Assembly (NCBI GenBank): GCA_003342895.1 | Contig: PTFA01000305.1 | Location: 934,626-998,625, forward strand | Length of the DNA stretch: 64,000 nt | Direction: 5' to 3' | From: Casuarius casuarius | Lineage: Eukaryota > Chordata > Aves > Casuariiformes > Casuariidae | Shown here: positions 12,201-24,680 of the stretch, in pieces | Layout: the number at the start of each line of letters is the position of its first letter | Numbering within the stretch: position 1 is the first letter of the stretch | Notes under the pieces: generated by a model | The model's input: only the letters and a program-made list of their open reading frames with translations | The model's database searches: none | What the model was told of the DNA's origin: nothing | Position numbers and translations under genes: made by a program

Positions 12201-12479
12201 TTCTGGGAAGAATAAAAAAGTGGAAAATCTTTAAAGACTAACTATGTCCCCGGCTAATCCAAAGTGTTTGGATTTAGGTGCAAAATAAGGATTTTTGGTA
12301 TACGGCATTGTGACAGTGTTTCTTACTGTGGAGAGAAATGTGAATGAGCATGTGTACACAAACACATGCAGAAGATGGGTACAATGACTTATGCAAACAA
12401 AAGAAAAATTAAGAAAGCTGACAATGCAAGGGCTGATATTTAAAACAGTAGGAGTATATAGCGAGCATTCTTGTAGAGT
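9241..12479. other. No gene seen; GC-richer patch at 9714-9930
   Basis: A patch at 9714-9930 is GC-richer with a few CpGs. The 149-codon minus-strand frame across 9467-9916 changes composition abruptly and resembles no family. The rest is unique sequence with short open frames only. No RNA gene was recognised. Confidence 0.5.
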
Positions 12480-13120
12480 AGCCATTATTTATTAAGTACA
12501 GACAGAGCAATTGGAGCTATACAAAAATATAATGAGACATGCTTCAAAGAATTTGCAGCCTATTACAAACGCAGAAAAAACATTGCAGGCACATAAAGTA
12601 CATTAAGTGCTGGTACAATTTAGCAGGAGTGAAGGAATCTGGCTGAGGTCATTGTTGAAAAGTATTGTGAAAGGAGTAAATCTGGAGGAGGAGGGGGAAG
12701 TCATTTGAGGTGAAATTCTTTGGAAGACTTAAGTGGACCTGGCACTGGTTCCTCCGCATGGGGTAGATTTTATCCTTGATGCTGGGGAAAGATGACTTCC
12801 CATTTGAAGAGGCTGTCACGGAGAGGAGGAAAAAGGGAAGTAAAATCATAGGTTGAACTGGTGAGAAAGGTTTAATGGTAGGATTTGAAGGGAACTCTTG
12901 AAGGCAAACATAGGAAGATGAGAGCAGGAGAAAGAGGAAAATTTGTGTATGTGGAACTACAAAATCACATCTGCGCTTGATTTGAGGCTAGTCAAGACAG
13001 TTTATAGATGGTGCTGATTTGATTTTCAGGAGCTGAGTCAAACCAGACATTCAATATCTTATGAAATTTAGAAAACGATGTTGAAAACCAGAAAAAGTTA
13101 AGTAAAACAAGAGTAGTGGA
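12480..13120. mobile_element. Old interspersed repeat, family not assigned
   Basis: Seen: GCTATACAAAAATATAATGAGACATGC followed by AAAGAATTTGCAGCCTATT, then a long purine-rich run with GGAGGAGGAGGGGGAAGTC and GAAGATGAGAGCAGGAG strings. Known: an old repeat common in amniote genomes has a segment reading roughly 'tacaaa-cataatgagagacag...aaagagcttacaatctaa' followed by purine-rich sequence. The resemblance is moderate. Inferred: a diverged copy of that repeat; its class and true ends are uncertain. Confidence 0.35.
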
Positions 13121-13520
13121 GGAGAAAGATTTATTTAAATGATAAATTCAGTATCCAGGCCATGATATTCCCTATTTCTGGGGCTGGGTGCATTGTTTGT
13201 TTTTTAACTTGAAGCAAGAGTGATTATCTATGGCGTGTAGCATGGAGGTGATCAGAAAAGGAGCCTCTCACCATGGGCTTCCTCAGTGATCCCTTAAAAA
13301 ATTGTGAACCAGGAATGAGAATGGGGAATAAGTGGAGATCAAAAATGGGGAGGGGAGGAAGATATTTAATTAAATTGCCTGGGGAGAAAAAAGTGCAAAA
13401 AACTCCAAGTTTAATACATTAGGAAATCTAAAATACACACTGAGGTGTTTGTGAATCTTTGGTTAAAAGCGCTGATATTCTTGGAAATGAATCTAGTACC
13501 CATATCAACTCATTTGCAGC

Positions 13521-13600
13521 TAGTGTGGGTATGTTTGCACAGCTGCAAAGGCAGAGCAGTAGTGGGCACTGCATGAGACTGGCCTTGAGATTTTAGCAGA
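13521..13600. mobile_element. Possible second hAT-like relic
   Basis: GTGGGTATGTTTGCACAGC and CAGAGCAGTAGTGGGCACTGCATGAG resemble the terminus and interior of the hAT/Charlie-type element at 3676-3906. A matching right end was not found. A string CCCTGCACTGCAAACC at about 13760 may belong to it. Low confidence. Confidence 0.25.
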
Positions 13601-16139
13601 GAAGGTGAAGTGTCATCTGGATCTGAAAAATGAGCAGCAGTAAAATAAAAATGAGCATGGCAACATGGAGAGAGCTGCCTCAAAGTGTCTGGATGCTCCC
13701 TTTGTTAATAGTTTCGTGCTTTTAACTAACACAGAAGGGTAGCCTGGTGTGTGGGTGGTCCCTGCACTGCAAACCAAGGCTAGTTTGCTCTGTTAAAGGC
13801 TGGTGCTGACAATACCATCTCATTGCTGCAAGTTGAAAAAAAAATGTAATGGGACTTTCTAGTAAAGCATTTTAAGTTGCAAGGGACAAGAAAGTAATAA
13901 ATTATGGCGGATATAGCTATTAGGAGGATTTTAAGCTCACCATGGTTTTATATGGAGTTTGATGACTGTACCTACTACATGCATTGTAGAAGAACTAGGA
14001 TACATATTTTCTTATTCCATAATATTATTGTGTGCTTTTTGGGGTGCCCACACACAGTGGGAGCCAAGCAGCTGTAATTAGTAGATGCACCTGTCTCTTC
14101 ATTACAACAAACTATGGATGAAAGGGGCACATGATCTTTCTTTCTTCAAATCAAGTCTTTGGACTATGAATTTCTGGAAGGAATTCTTTGTCCTGATTGT
14201 AAGTGACTTAAGAGTCCCTTCTGGCCTTAGGGCTGGTAAGCTGTGATCCCTAGCACCTTTGTTTTTCATTGTGAAAAGAAAACAAGTTTCTTCTTTTGGA
14301 TATGATTTGTTTTCTCCTTTGATACAACTTAATGAGTGTTGGTAACACCTCACCTCTGCCAGCTGACCTTGCTTACTTACCTTTTTATGGAGAACGTTCA
14401 GACTCAAACTAAACAGCATGCATTTAGATAAAAGTTTAAGTAAATTGGATGTTGTTCCCCAGAGGTCTCACTATGCATTTTGGGGGATTTGCCATTATCT
14501 TCAGTCCCTGTATTCAACTCCTTGACTGGAGCAGGGGCTCTGGAATTGATGGACTCCAGCTTTTTTTTTTCAGGAAAGTGCAGGCACCACTAAGCCAGTG
14601 AATTTAAGCCTCCTGACAAAAACTTTGTTTTTTGCAGCTGCCTTTCATGGGCTTCTTAGACATTTTCCAGGGGTGTTCAGAGTCCCTATGGCACTCGTAA
14701 AAAAAGTCTTCTGTAAAGAGACAGTCTCTAAAAATTATTTGTATACATTGAGTAAAAGATGCAGGAATATCTGATGAAATGAAAGGAAACACTTTGAAGC
14801 AATTTAGATTTAGTTGTGTGCCAGATGAATTTCCACCTGTCCAGTGGGAAATGATTAGCATGTTACTTGGGGTAAATATATGTTCTCTGTGTGTCCTCAG
14901 CAAAACCTGTTTAGGATAACCTGCACAAATCTGGAAACACGAACTTGTACTTTGGAAAAAAAAAAAAAAGCAGCTGCGGACTGCTGCCCCTGCCAGATTA
15001 CAGGAGTTTATTACTCTTAGGGGAAAGCTTAATAGTCTGTTAATTGAGAAGACAGAAGATCTTTTACACTTGACTGCGCAGTATTATTAGGAGCATAGCA
15101 ATAAAGGGAACAAACCTTAGCCTACATATTCAAGTAAAATTTTGCAAAATAAGTTTAACAAGACAGTGATGGACTATCCATGCTACACAAACAACAATGT
15201 ACATGGTTCTGCACAGAGCACAGAAGCACAGTTCTTGCTCCTCAAATCTAACAGTAATGAAAGCATTGATTACAGATAGGTATTTTGCTGATTTTTATTA
15301 TTGCCATGGGCAAGGTGTATTTGCCCAGGAAAACCAAAAATTTTTTTAACATTGTATGAGGCCCAATACTGTGAGAAGAGCAGTGTTTTTTTTCTGGATC
15401 TTCTGACTTACACTCCAGGGTGCAGAGTTGCAGCTCTGTAATACCACAGCAGTGTGAAGTCAAGCCTAGCTTGCAGAAAATTAACAATTTATCCCGAATC
15501 TCACCGCTTTTTAAACTTTGAATCCAGACTGCTAGATCAGATTGAATGTTAAGTTCTTTGAAGGTACAGAACAGTTTGTTCCAAGGTTTTGCTCGCTTCA
15601 TATGCAGGCAAGCCTGCTGCTTTTCAGAGTGTGATCTGATGGGACTGTGATTCACACATAGCAATACCGATACCATGACAACTCCAAAATCAGCCGTGCT
15701 TGTGAATTTCAATCTCAGCTTCAGTGCCAGCCCTACCTTTTATAATTCCCTTTTTTTTTTTTAATTGTACAGTATCACTCTGAATTGCTTCTACAGATTT
15801 TTTTCCATGCAGTTGTGCTACTGCCTCAACTTAGAGAAAAGTGTGCTTAGCACTAAGCTTGCAAAAACTTTTGGGTTTTATATTTCTATGCTTAAGTAAA
15901 TTATGGCTTTGTAAACAATAAATGATTTTATAAACTCTCTTGTGACTGATTCTTATTGACTTAGAAGAAAATAAGTCAGGCATAAGACCATGTTGCCAAT
16001 ATAAAGTCTACAAAATGTAGATCTCAGACATGCTTGTGAGTAGCTTCTAGACCCTGCGTGTAGCTTTGCAGGGGCAGGTGCATGAGCCCACACGCATGCT
16101 CCTGCTGAGGTCACTGCCGCTCCAGGGAGATGCAAATCT
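13601..16139. other. No gene seen
   Basis: Unique sequence with short A and T runs (A14 at 14956-14969; T runs near 14562 and 15750). The 154-codon minus-strand frame at 15248-15712 and 105-codon frame at 14102-14419 show no domain, signal peptide or splice context that I recognise. Confidence 0.55.
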
Positions 16140-16260
16140 CCCCTGCAAAAAAGAAATTGCAGGCTTCTGCATTTGCATATCTAAATTCTGCACATTGCCA
16201 ATGTTTCTACATCATATACCGTTTGGGAGAAGATTATTTTAAAGCGATTTTTAGAGCTTC
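16140..16260. promoter_or_regulatory. Candidate non-coding element with POU octamer
   Basis: ATTTGCATAT at 16171-16180 is a perfect octamer with an extra AT, inside unique sequence with CpG-containing strings (ATACCGTTTGG near 16220). It is the left edge of an interval (16.1-17.3 kb) with several such blocks. Function is inferred only. Confidence 0.3.
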
Positions 16261-16579
16261 TGTATTGTGGAATGTAGAAAGCATCTAAGCTTTCTGAGGC
16301 GGGGGTTATATTTCTTTTATGTTTGTACATCACTTGTCACAGTGATTTAGAGATGCTACTACAGTTTTTAAAAAAGGGATTTTTCATCCAGTGGTGCAAG
16401 TTAACTTCAGCATAAGTGTTTTTTTCCTGTGCTCTGGACTTTCCTGTTAAGTGAGAGAAACTCACCCAAAGTACTCAACTAAAGGTACTTGGTCTCACAT
16501 ACAGAAAATACATCAGTCTCTCATCCAAACTTGGCAACATCTGTGTTTTAATCAGACTCTCAATCTATTTTTATAGACA

Positions 16580-16760
16580 AGTCATTGCTTATGGAGCGGA
16601 ATACAAACTTGCTGTGGTGCCTCCTTTCTTGGGAAGGACCGGATTGGTGCAAAGTTACCGCCGGCGCCCTTTCATCGGGGGGCAAAGCACAGAGGTGCCA
16701 GTCCCCTTCCCTGACATGGCCCTTTTCAGAAAATGGACGTTTAAGGAGGCAGTGGATAAA
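16580..16760. promoter_or_regulatory. CpG-containing unique patch
   Basis: In otherwise CpG-poor DNA this block holds a tight group: GGACCGGATTGG, TACCGCCGGCGCCC and TCATCGGGGG between about 16638 and 16683. Retained CpGs can mean an unmethylated regulatory element or young DNA. No coding frame was recognised. Confidence 0.3.
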
Positions 16761-16829
16761 CATTCATAATAGATGTATTTTTTTTTTAATCTTGTGGTTT
16801 GCTGTAGAAGTCTTTGTTTATGCTATTTT

Positions 16830-17260
16830 TTAAAAAATGGGGCCTGCTGCGCATAAAGCATTTGCATCTGGCATTCAGTGGCAGCGACATTGTAAAGAAC
16901 TTGTGATGGCTGACACACTTCTGAGCTGACAGAGATTTTACCAGAAGGGGAATTTTAAACAGCGATAACTTATGAACTCCTGCGGCCTAAACACACGTAT
17001 GTAGCCTGAAACACAGGAGTAGTGCTGTTGCTGTATGGCGTCTCTCTTGACCATCAGGTTACACACATGTCTGGGTCATTGCTGACTCTAGGTTTCCAGT
17101 ATTTTATGAAATCAGTTATTAAAAAATACTCATAATGTTGTTCTAGCCATCCGAGGGGAAAACCCAACAAAACCTTTATAATTTAGTCAGTCACAAATGT
17201 TAAGCTGAAATTACAGCAACGCATTTTGAATTGGTTTGGCAGAGACACAACCTTAATGAG
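16830..17260. promoter_or_regulatory. Candidate conserved non-coding element
   Basis: Unique, repeat-free, mixed-composition sequence with an octamer ATTTGCAT at 16860-16867, scattered CpGs (CTGCGCAT, GCAGCGACATTG, CTGCGGCC, GGCGTCTC, GCAACGC) and no meaningful open frame. Dense, non-repetitive text with retained CpGs is typical of conserved regulatory DNA. Not verified by alignment. Confidence 0.35.
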
Positions 17261-17265
17261 ATATG

Positions 17266-17292
17266 TAAATAAATAAATAATAATAATAAAAG
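17266..17292. repeat. (AAAT)n/(AAT)n microsatellite
   Basis: Short TAAA units change into AAT units, ending AATAAAAG. Confidence 0.9.
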
Positions 17293-17319
17293 AGGCCTAG
17301 ACTTCCACCACTTTCTTTA

Positions 17320-17640
17320 GGTCGTGCCTGGGTCCCGCCTTGGTCTAGCGTAGCCCATTGCTCTCCAAGAGATGGATGCAAACTAGTCACAGGTCCCTGC
17401 CCCGGCAGCCGTTGGGCCCCGCCCTGGCCGTTGGCCCCGGCGCCACTGTGGCTCCCTCACGCCCGGCCCGGCCCTGCAGTGGCGCCGGTGCTGGGCGCTG
17501 GGGCTGCCCCCGTGCCCCCGGGCTGGCCGCACTCTGCTGCCTGGTGCGGGGTGGTGGGACGGGGATGAGCTGGGGTGGCAAGACCCTGCCCTGCCCTGCC
17601 CTGCCCTGCTGCCACAGGAGCCCCGAGCACCAGCAGCCCC
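17320..17640. promoter_or_regulatory. CpG-island-like GC-rich block
   Basis: By eye the core (about 17385-17560) is around 70% G+C with roughly 20 CpG sites, including CCGGCGCC, CACGCCCGGCCCGG and GTGGCGCCGG. This contrasts sharply with the roughly 40% GC flanks. It meets the general appearance of a short CpG island, though CpG counts were not computed exactly. It could mark a promoter, an orphan CpG island or a GC-rich repeat. Open frames on both strands here are composition artefacts. The candidate minus-strand exon lies directly to its right. Confidence 0.45.
17583..17610. repeat. (CCCTG)n short tandem repeat
   Basis: About five CCCTG units within the GC-rich block. Guanine runs on the opposite strand are only three long. 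Confidence 0.95.
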
Positions 17641-17649
17641 TGCCGTGAC

Positions 17650-17833
17650 TGAAGGGATGAAAAATAGCCAGTGTTGAGCCTGCAGATGAGCTGCTTTTTC
17701 TTGTCCAGAGCCTGAGGGCAGGCCCAGTCCCAGGCCCTGAAGGCACCTTTGATGATGGTATCTGAAAGCCCCAGCAGATACATGGCATATACTTGGGAGA
17801 CGTGCACGATCCACTGCAATAGTTTTGTAAATC
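17650..17833 (-). other. Exon-like minus-strand frame, unidentified
   Basis: Seen on the minus strand: a strong pyrimidine tract (17839-17862) ends in TTAAG, a good acceptor context, and is followed from 17833 by an open frame of about 60 codons. Key strings are QWIVHVSQVYAMYLLGLSD and GAFRAWDWACPQALDKKKQ, which read like protein with a hydrophobic segment then a basic one. Possible donors are weak (CAAAGGTGCCT near 17750). Beyond about 17640 the frame runs into the GC-rich block and loses protein character. I do not recognise the family. It could be an exon, a retro-pseudogene fragment or chance. Confidence 0.2.
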
Positions 17834-17862
17834 CTTAAGGGGAGGAAAAAAGAAAAGCAAGA

Positions 17863-20800
17863 TGGGGAAGAGGAACTTCTTAAACGTTTCTTTTAAATGT
17901 ATTTTTTTAATGTAGCAGATGTATTGTGTTTTATGACTAGTATGACCTCCCTTACTGAGGTCTCCTGATTGCAAATAGGGCCAACTGTGCCAAGAGCATG
18001 CTGAGATTATTTTAGGTTTGTCCAGATTATGTCAAAACCAATCCGCACGCTCTTATCTTGGCACCGGAAGTATGTACATGCTGCTCCAGCTGGGTTGTTG
18101 TGCTGCTCAGACTTGGTTGGACATGGTGCAGTCGTAAAACCGGGTGCTGGGTGTGGGAGAGTGTTGCAGTCGGCGTTTTGTCGTGAGTCCTCCTAACATG
18201 GGAGCAAGAGAGACCCACTGCCCATACCCCTCGGCAGGAGGGAGCTGCTGGGGTGCTCACAGCCGCCCTTGGGGGTTTCTCAGAAAGGTGAGGCCCGGGC
18301 TTCAGAAGAACAGTTCTGCACAAATGACTCAACAAAATCTCATAGCTGAATCAGCACTGACGCTGCATCTTTTAGGTATTACCAAGTAAAAATCAAACAA
18401 CAGAACTAACATGGCATCTTTAGCAGGCCCACATCTATAAGCTACTTAACAGAGTCAAGGTAATCCAAGGAACGTGACAACTGCTAGAGGTGCCATGGAG
18501 ACATTTGGAGTAAGACGCTAGCAAAGTACAGGAGAAAGTGCACAAGCCGATACTGGCTTCCTGAACACAGGTCTCACAATATGGTTTTTTCAAGGGAGGG
18601 GAAGGGAAAGGTGCCAGCTGTAGAGGAATTAAGATACTGCCAACCATTAATGCCACCAGTACTCTGCCAGTTAGGGAGGAATCTCAGCAACTTCACAAAC
18701 AAGTGAGTGATGGAGACTGACTCTATGAAAGGAGTGTTTTTGTGTCTGAAACTGCTGTTCTTTTTAAACATTGGTGAATCTCAAGTCTGCACAACTATGT
18801 CTGAAAAGAAGCATGAAAATTCCTTGCAAGAGAAACTTGTGATAACAGTTGGCATGCTTTGCAGACCAGAGATGCTGACAGACTGCTCTCAGGAAGTGAA
18901 TGGAAGCACTGAATGAGAATATTAACATCTGCCTACCAGGAGTGAAGTGCTGGGGCCACATTTTCCAACAACTGAAAGGCATCGACAGAGTTTGAGCAGC
19001 TACCTTCGAATGTGGAGTGTTCAAAGATTCATATCTCTCTCCTGCAATATGACAGCTCGATCATGTGTAATGCTCCTGGTAGCTAATCTTTCCCCACTAC
19101 ACTTGGTTTCCATTGCTGCAAATTGACTGTGTGCTCTGATGGCTTGTCAGCTGTTGGGATTTTAAGGGAACAAACATTTCGCAGTTATTCCTTTTTGCAT
19201 GTGCTCGTATTAATATGTTCAAATGCGGAAATATTTAACTGCACAATGCCCCAGATGTCTGAAGGCCTCTTGAAGATGACAGCATGCACTGGTGATACAG
19301 TAATCTGAGACAGTGTTTTTTATGTGCATTAGGAATGACTACAATTAATACTGGAAATTGAAGACAGGAAACCACCTAACTAGAGGAGAGATTGACTACA
19401 GAGGGAGCCATGCATGATAATTCTGAAAAACAAACAATGTTTAACATTCAGATAAAACGAAGATAAGACTGAAACTTAGATGCTCAAAGGTAAGTTAAAG
19501 TAGGTCAGTGAGTTCAGACCCCGCACTGCTGTTTGAATAACTCACAGAAACTATCTGCAAATTTTTCAAAACACAGGCACTGCCTAAAGCCATTGCTTTG
19601 CAGCAGATCTGGAAGTCAAGCAAACATCCAAAAGTCTGATCCAAGACTTTCCGACGCTGCAGTAACATAGCAAATGAGACTAAATGATCATTCTTTCTAA
19701 AGAACTGGGGAAAATCTTTTAAAGAGTTAAGCTTCAGCTGACACACTTCCTAGTTCTAATATGAGCTCACCAGGAATAGTTGTAGGTTTATGTCTCTGTG
19801 AGAGCAAGCCAAGCATGGAGTTTGGTTTTGGCTGTTGAGTCATACTGTTACGCTCCATGTTCTGTGGGTTTTGTGTGGTGCCGTAATGCTTCCTCTTGGC
19901 CCACTCCTGCCCACCACCAGCTGCTTGGTGCAAAGGCAGAGTGTACAGCCAGGGCTATCGGAAGGCTGTTAGAGACTTCCTGCATATGGCAAGGTGGATA
20001 TGCTTGGTGATAGACTTTGGATAAGAAAAGGTAGTAAGTACTCAGCTTCCCTGGAGAGGTGCAGGTAGTACCATTGTAGGTAAGGCCCCTCCCAGATTCT
20101 AGCAGGGTACAAAGAAATGTGGCAGGCTGACACACTGCAGTCAGATACAATTGTGCTGGTAACCATTAGAAAAGTATGTAGCAGGATTGCTGTTTCCTCA
20201 TATCGGCCCGGTGCTATTAATAAAAATAGAGTTAATGTTAACTTGTTATTGAGGAGGAGCAGCAGTATTGTCCAATTACAGCTGTTGGCACTGGTGACTT
20301 CTCCCTTTTTGCTTTTCAGAAAAGTTAGGGTTTTTTTTTCCCCTCCTAAAGAGACAGAAATTTCAAGTTTTGGCATGCTGTTTCTCTGCAGGTTTTCAGC
20401 CCAAAACAAGAGAGTTTTTTTTTTAAAAAAAAAAAACAAGAGAATAAAGTGGCACCACTAGCTGGCTAGAATCCTTATTCTCGCTTGATAGCACAGGAAA
20501 GCTTGTACAGACTTTCACAGTAAATGACTCAGGTTGGTATTTATATTTATTTGAAAAGAAATCAACCTAAAAATATAAGTGAGGGCTGATGCAGTTTTCT
20601 AGGTTAGGTCTGCCTTATTTAGTGAGCCTCGTTACATGTTCAATGACATAAAACCAGGTGGCAGTTGACACACTAAACCAGTCTAAACAGGTCACAGTCT
20701 GCTCCAATGTCAATCATTTGCCTGAGGTCAGGAAGTAAAAGTAGGCCATGATTTCATTTCTAAAAACGTCAGACTCATTTTTGTTCCTTGTTAGTTCTGT

Positions 20801-22663
20801 TCAACTCTCATGTTAAAATACAGTGGTCACATGCATCTCACACAAGTAGCTGAACCTGAGAATGTATCTTCAGGAGAAAGCAAGTGCACAGGTTTGCTGA
20901 TACTCTGTGCAGTGCCCACTTCTTCATTTTGTGACTGCTGAAAGTCTGGTTGTTTATTATCCCTCCTGCCTCCAGCAAAAATCATTTCAAATTTCACAGA
21001 ACAGCTCTCTTAAATGGATATATGCCAAAGGTATATGTAGTCACAAAACATACTTACTGGGATAAAAGTCTTAGCTAATAGACTGGTATGACTCTTTCCT
21101 TTGGTGCAGCTATGCTGATTTACATCAGCAGATTGATGCCTCTGGTGCCTCTCTTTTCAGTTAGCAGGGTAATTGCAATAATACATCTTTCTGCTAGAAC
21201 ACAGTTTTCTGAAAATATATTTTATACAGAAGCCATCCAAAAACTGACACTGTGTGAAAAGAAAGTCTTCATAAAATTGCATTTTCTGTGGAATAAAAGC
21301 ATAGATTTCTTTCAATGGACAGCTCTTAATTGTACAACTACTACTAGGTTCATTGCCTCGGTTTCCTGTCTCCAAGTAGTTACTCCTTAGGAAAAAAAAT
21401 ACTATCCCTTGAAATACCGCAGTACAAAATACAGCACTTTACTTTCTTTCACCTCCAATCCAGCTGCAAGGCCAGAAATTAAAGAGCTGAGTTCTTCTTT
21501 TTCAGTCCCACATTATAATACAGTGAAAGCAGTGGTACGTGAGAAGAGAATTGGCCTGAGATTTTTCCACTGGGGACATATCCCAGTTCTGATTTCCTTT
21601 AGTATGCAGCACCACTTACGCTGTGTGATACTTCATCATGTCACTGATGCTTTCACCAGGTATTTGGGAGGCTTTAGTAATAAAAGCATAGACATCTGCT
21701 GAATCAAGTGAAAATTCATTACAATCCTTTTAGATAAGATACTAAAGAACCCTTGACACAAGTCTTTCAATGATAAATTTCTATTGTGTACTAAATTACT
21801 TAGAATCATATTCCAATTTTTAATTCCAGGCAGCTGTGTGGATCATCAACATTCCTAAAGGATCTGAGGTAAATTCAATTACTGAGAAATGTTTCACCTG
21901 ATATAGAAAAGTTGAGTGGTGTGCATTACATTATTAGATGTTTGTTTATTGATTTCTGAGGAGTTATCCTATTATAGTTTTTTAATCCTGCTAAAGACTG
22001 CCTCATAGTTTTTTGAAAAACACTTCGGGTCTGAAGAGCTGCACTGAAGGAGCAACTTATTTGGCCTTACTGTGAGAAAAAAATTAGCATTTTAAATCTG
22101 TCACCTGTCAGAAACTAAGATTTAAATTTGACAAGGATCAAAACTGGTTTAAGTATCTTAAATACATTTCTTAATAGAAAAGAGTGAACAAGCAGAAAAA
22201 ATCTGAGAGACAGTCCATAGAAAAAATATCGCTCTGTAAATGTAAGAGAGAAATTTGCTGGAAATTTGAGATGGAAGCTTTCTATGAAACATACTGCAAG
22301 ATAAACTGTGTTTTAATGGTATCTCCCATTAACTGTTGTCTGTATCACAATTATCTGACAATTGTCCGTTTCAAAAAACCCACGTGCATGGGATTTCCAT
22401 AGATAATGTGAATTATTGCCTCAACTCTTTTAAATAATTGCTTGTCAGGATGCATCCAAATGGGATGCAAGAGTGCTATCTCATCTTCTTCCCTGTTTCC
22501 AGAAAAAAAAAATCAAGCCCAATACCACTTCTTTTTAGCACCAATGTGTTCTCTTTTCCTGTGGCTGGCTCAAAGCATGCCTTTTAACACTAGAGAGCTA
22601 ACAAACGACTTCTCTAATTCTACAGGGTGAATACAAATGTGGGACTGACCATAAGCAATTAAA
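17863..22663. other. No gene seen
   Basis: Unique sequence with many short open frames on both strands. Around 18960-19260 is CpG-containing, motif-like text (GGCATCGACAG, CAGCTCGATC, GTGCTCGTATTAATATG, AAATGCGGAAAT) that could be conserved non-coding DNA. At 20415-20436 T10 meets A12 in a small palindrome flanked by near-identical ACAAGAGA strings. No RNA gene was recognised. Confidence 0.5.
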
Positions 22664-22685
22664 AGAACAAACAAACAAACAAACA
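22664..22685. repeat. (AAAC)n microsatellite
   Basis: Five ACAA/AAAC units without interruption. Confidence 0.93.
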
Positions 22686-24680
22686 CTGGGTCCAGAATAG
22701 GAGATTTGTGCTTTGCAAATGTATAAATACATCCTGTTTTTGCAAAGCATCATAGTCACTGACCGGTAAGATAAACTTACGTCATCTGTAGAAAAGGAGT
22801 ATTTTTTTAGAATTGTAAACAAATGTCCAAAGCTAATTGTAGCAATATTTGGTGAGGGCTGCAAATGAGGGTGAGAAAATTGTCCCAATGGAATTGTTGG
22901 TTACTCATTTTTCTGTCTTTACTTCTTAGGAACTCTCTCCAAGGTTATATATTTTGGGATCATAAAAGTAATTGTATCCTCAGAGCATATCAGTTCAGTT
23001 TATATAGAGAGCATCATGGCATGTGTCATCTGAATTCACTGGTCTAATGCCATCTAATACTGGTCTGCTTTAGTTCAGGTTATGCGTTGACTGTAAGTAT
23101 AAAACGATGATCTTTATTAAGATGGTCAGTCAGTAGGTATCCAAATGGACATCATCAAATCTTTTCCATGGACTTATTCAGCTGCTGACAATTTAGGCTT
23201 CTCAGTGGTAGAGAAGAAAAGTATTCTGTTATGTTAAGTTTCATGAAGGTGTGTAGAAATTAGTAGTGCTCTATTTGTTTAAAGTTTCATAATCACTTGA
23301 AAATAACAGATCTTCCATTTACAGAAGCACAGTTTATAAAACAAAACTGAAAACTCTGCTTTGTAACCTGAGTTACCTGTAAGCTGAGTATCCAGCACTA
23401 AGAAATAAGCATAAGTTTTAATAAAGTCTTTAATGGAAGTGAAGGTTTGTGTTAAAAGGATGTCACAGCTTCTCAAAGTGCCACTGAACTGTGTACGTCA
23501 GCGGTGGCTTGAATATAATGAAAGTATAAGGAGGAGAGGTGTTCCACTGAAAATCTATTTCTGACTTCAAAGGTAGTTAAATAGAAGAGGAAGAATGCAT
23601 TAGGCCACCATTTGCTTTCTCCAGAGCCCTTAGAAAGGCCCAATGGGAATTGCTGGATTGGATGCAATCAACCACAGCAAATGCGAAAGCTTAGTAGGAA
23701 AATATCCTGATCAGCAAAGAGAAATGATATTTGATGGATCTGGATACCAGGAAATTAATTTCCATGGGGCTCCTTAAAACATTACTTTTCAAGAAATAGA
23801 TATAAAAGTATATCATACTATGTTTTGTACCTATTTTCCAGAGTCCATGCTTTAAGTTGATACCACTGAAGAATTCTAGCATATGTTCACATGTCTCTCA
23901 CAAAATTGTTAGCATTTATGTAATTGAGCTAGTTCCTAAGTTATTTGTATGTATTTAGATAGTTTCTTGAAACTCATTATGGTGGTGGGCAAGTTACTGT
24001 AACTGCTACTGCAGTCAGGTAGCAGTTTATTTCAGTTCATGTTGTGTTAGACTTTAATTTCTAGAACTGATTCAAATCTGTGTGTTTTCATATGACCAGT
24101 AAATCTCCAGTTAGGCAGAGGGGCTGGAATAACTGAGATTTGCTTTGGTGGAGGAGTGTATGAAAGTTTCCTTCTTGTAACACTTTGCTCTGGTTGGTGT
24201 TATTAACATGTATTTCCCGTTGTAGCCAGATGATGTTGATTATCCACGATATAAATTAAACACCAGCTGGTTGACTCCCACATTATTCTGTAGATGTCTT
24301 CAGTATAGGTGTTTCAAAATGCAGCCTGGAATATCACTTTGCATATGTTTCACACTGAATTCTCAGGAGAGGAATGTCTGCTTTAGCCTAGATACTTCCA
24401 GTCACACATTCCTGGTATAGCAAGTCCTGGTTCATACTTTAATCACAGATGCATTTTTTCTAGATCTCCACAAGTGTTGGCATTTTCTGTTCTTCTAGCT
24501 GCCTGCCATTTGCTCCCTGGCAGTATCATTATGGGTGAAAAAATTTTAAACTCTTTAGACAAAAGAAAAAAAAAGAAAAGAAAAGGATTTGCCACTATTC
24601 GAAAGATGCTATCAGGAGCAAGGTCATAGCAACCCAAAGAGGGATAGCACTGATGCTGACTTCCCAGTGTCAGGGCCCTG
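22686..24680. other. No gene seen
   Basis: Unique AT-rich DNA with open frames under 100 codons. The tract AAAAGAAAAAAAAAGAAAAG near 24562 is purine low-complexity. Confidence 0.55.

Noticed and set aside
15248..15712. 154-codon minus frame as a gene
   Set aside because: No recognised family, no splice context and plain AT-rich surroundings.
17358..17974. Overlapping long frames on both strands in the GC-rich block
   Set aside because: High GC removes stops from several frames at once; the proline/arginine/alanine-rich translations are composition artefacts.
23190..23215. tRNA A-box-like string CTCAGTGGTAGAG
   Set aside because: No B box (GGTTCGANTCC) follows and the flanks do not fold as a cloverleaf; neither a tRNA nor a tRNA-derived SINE head.
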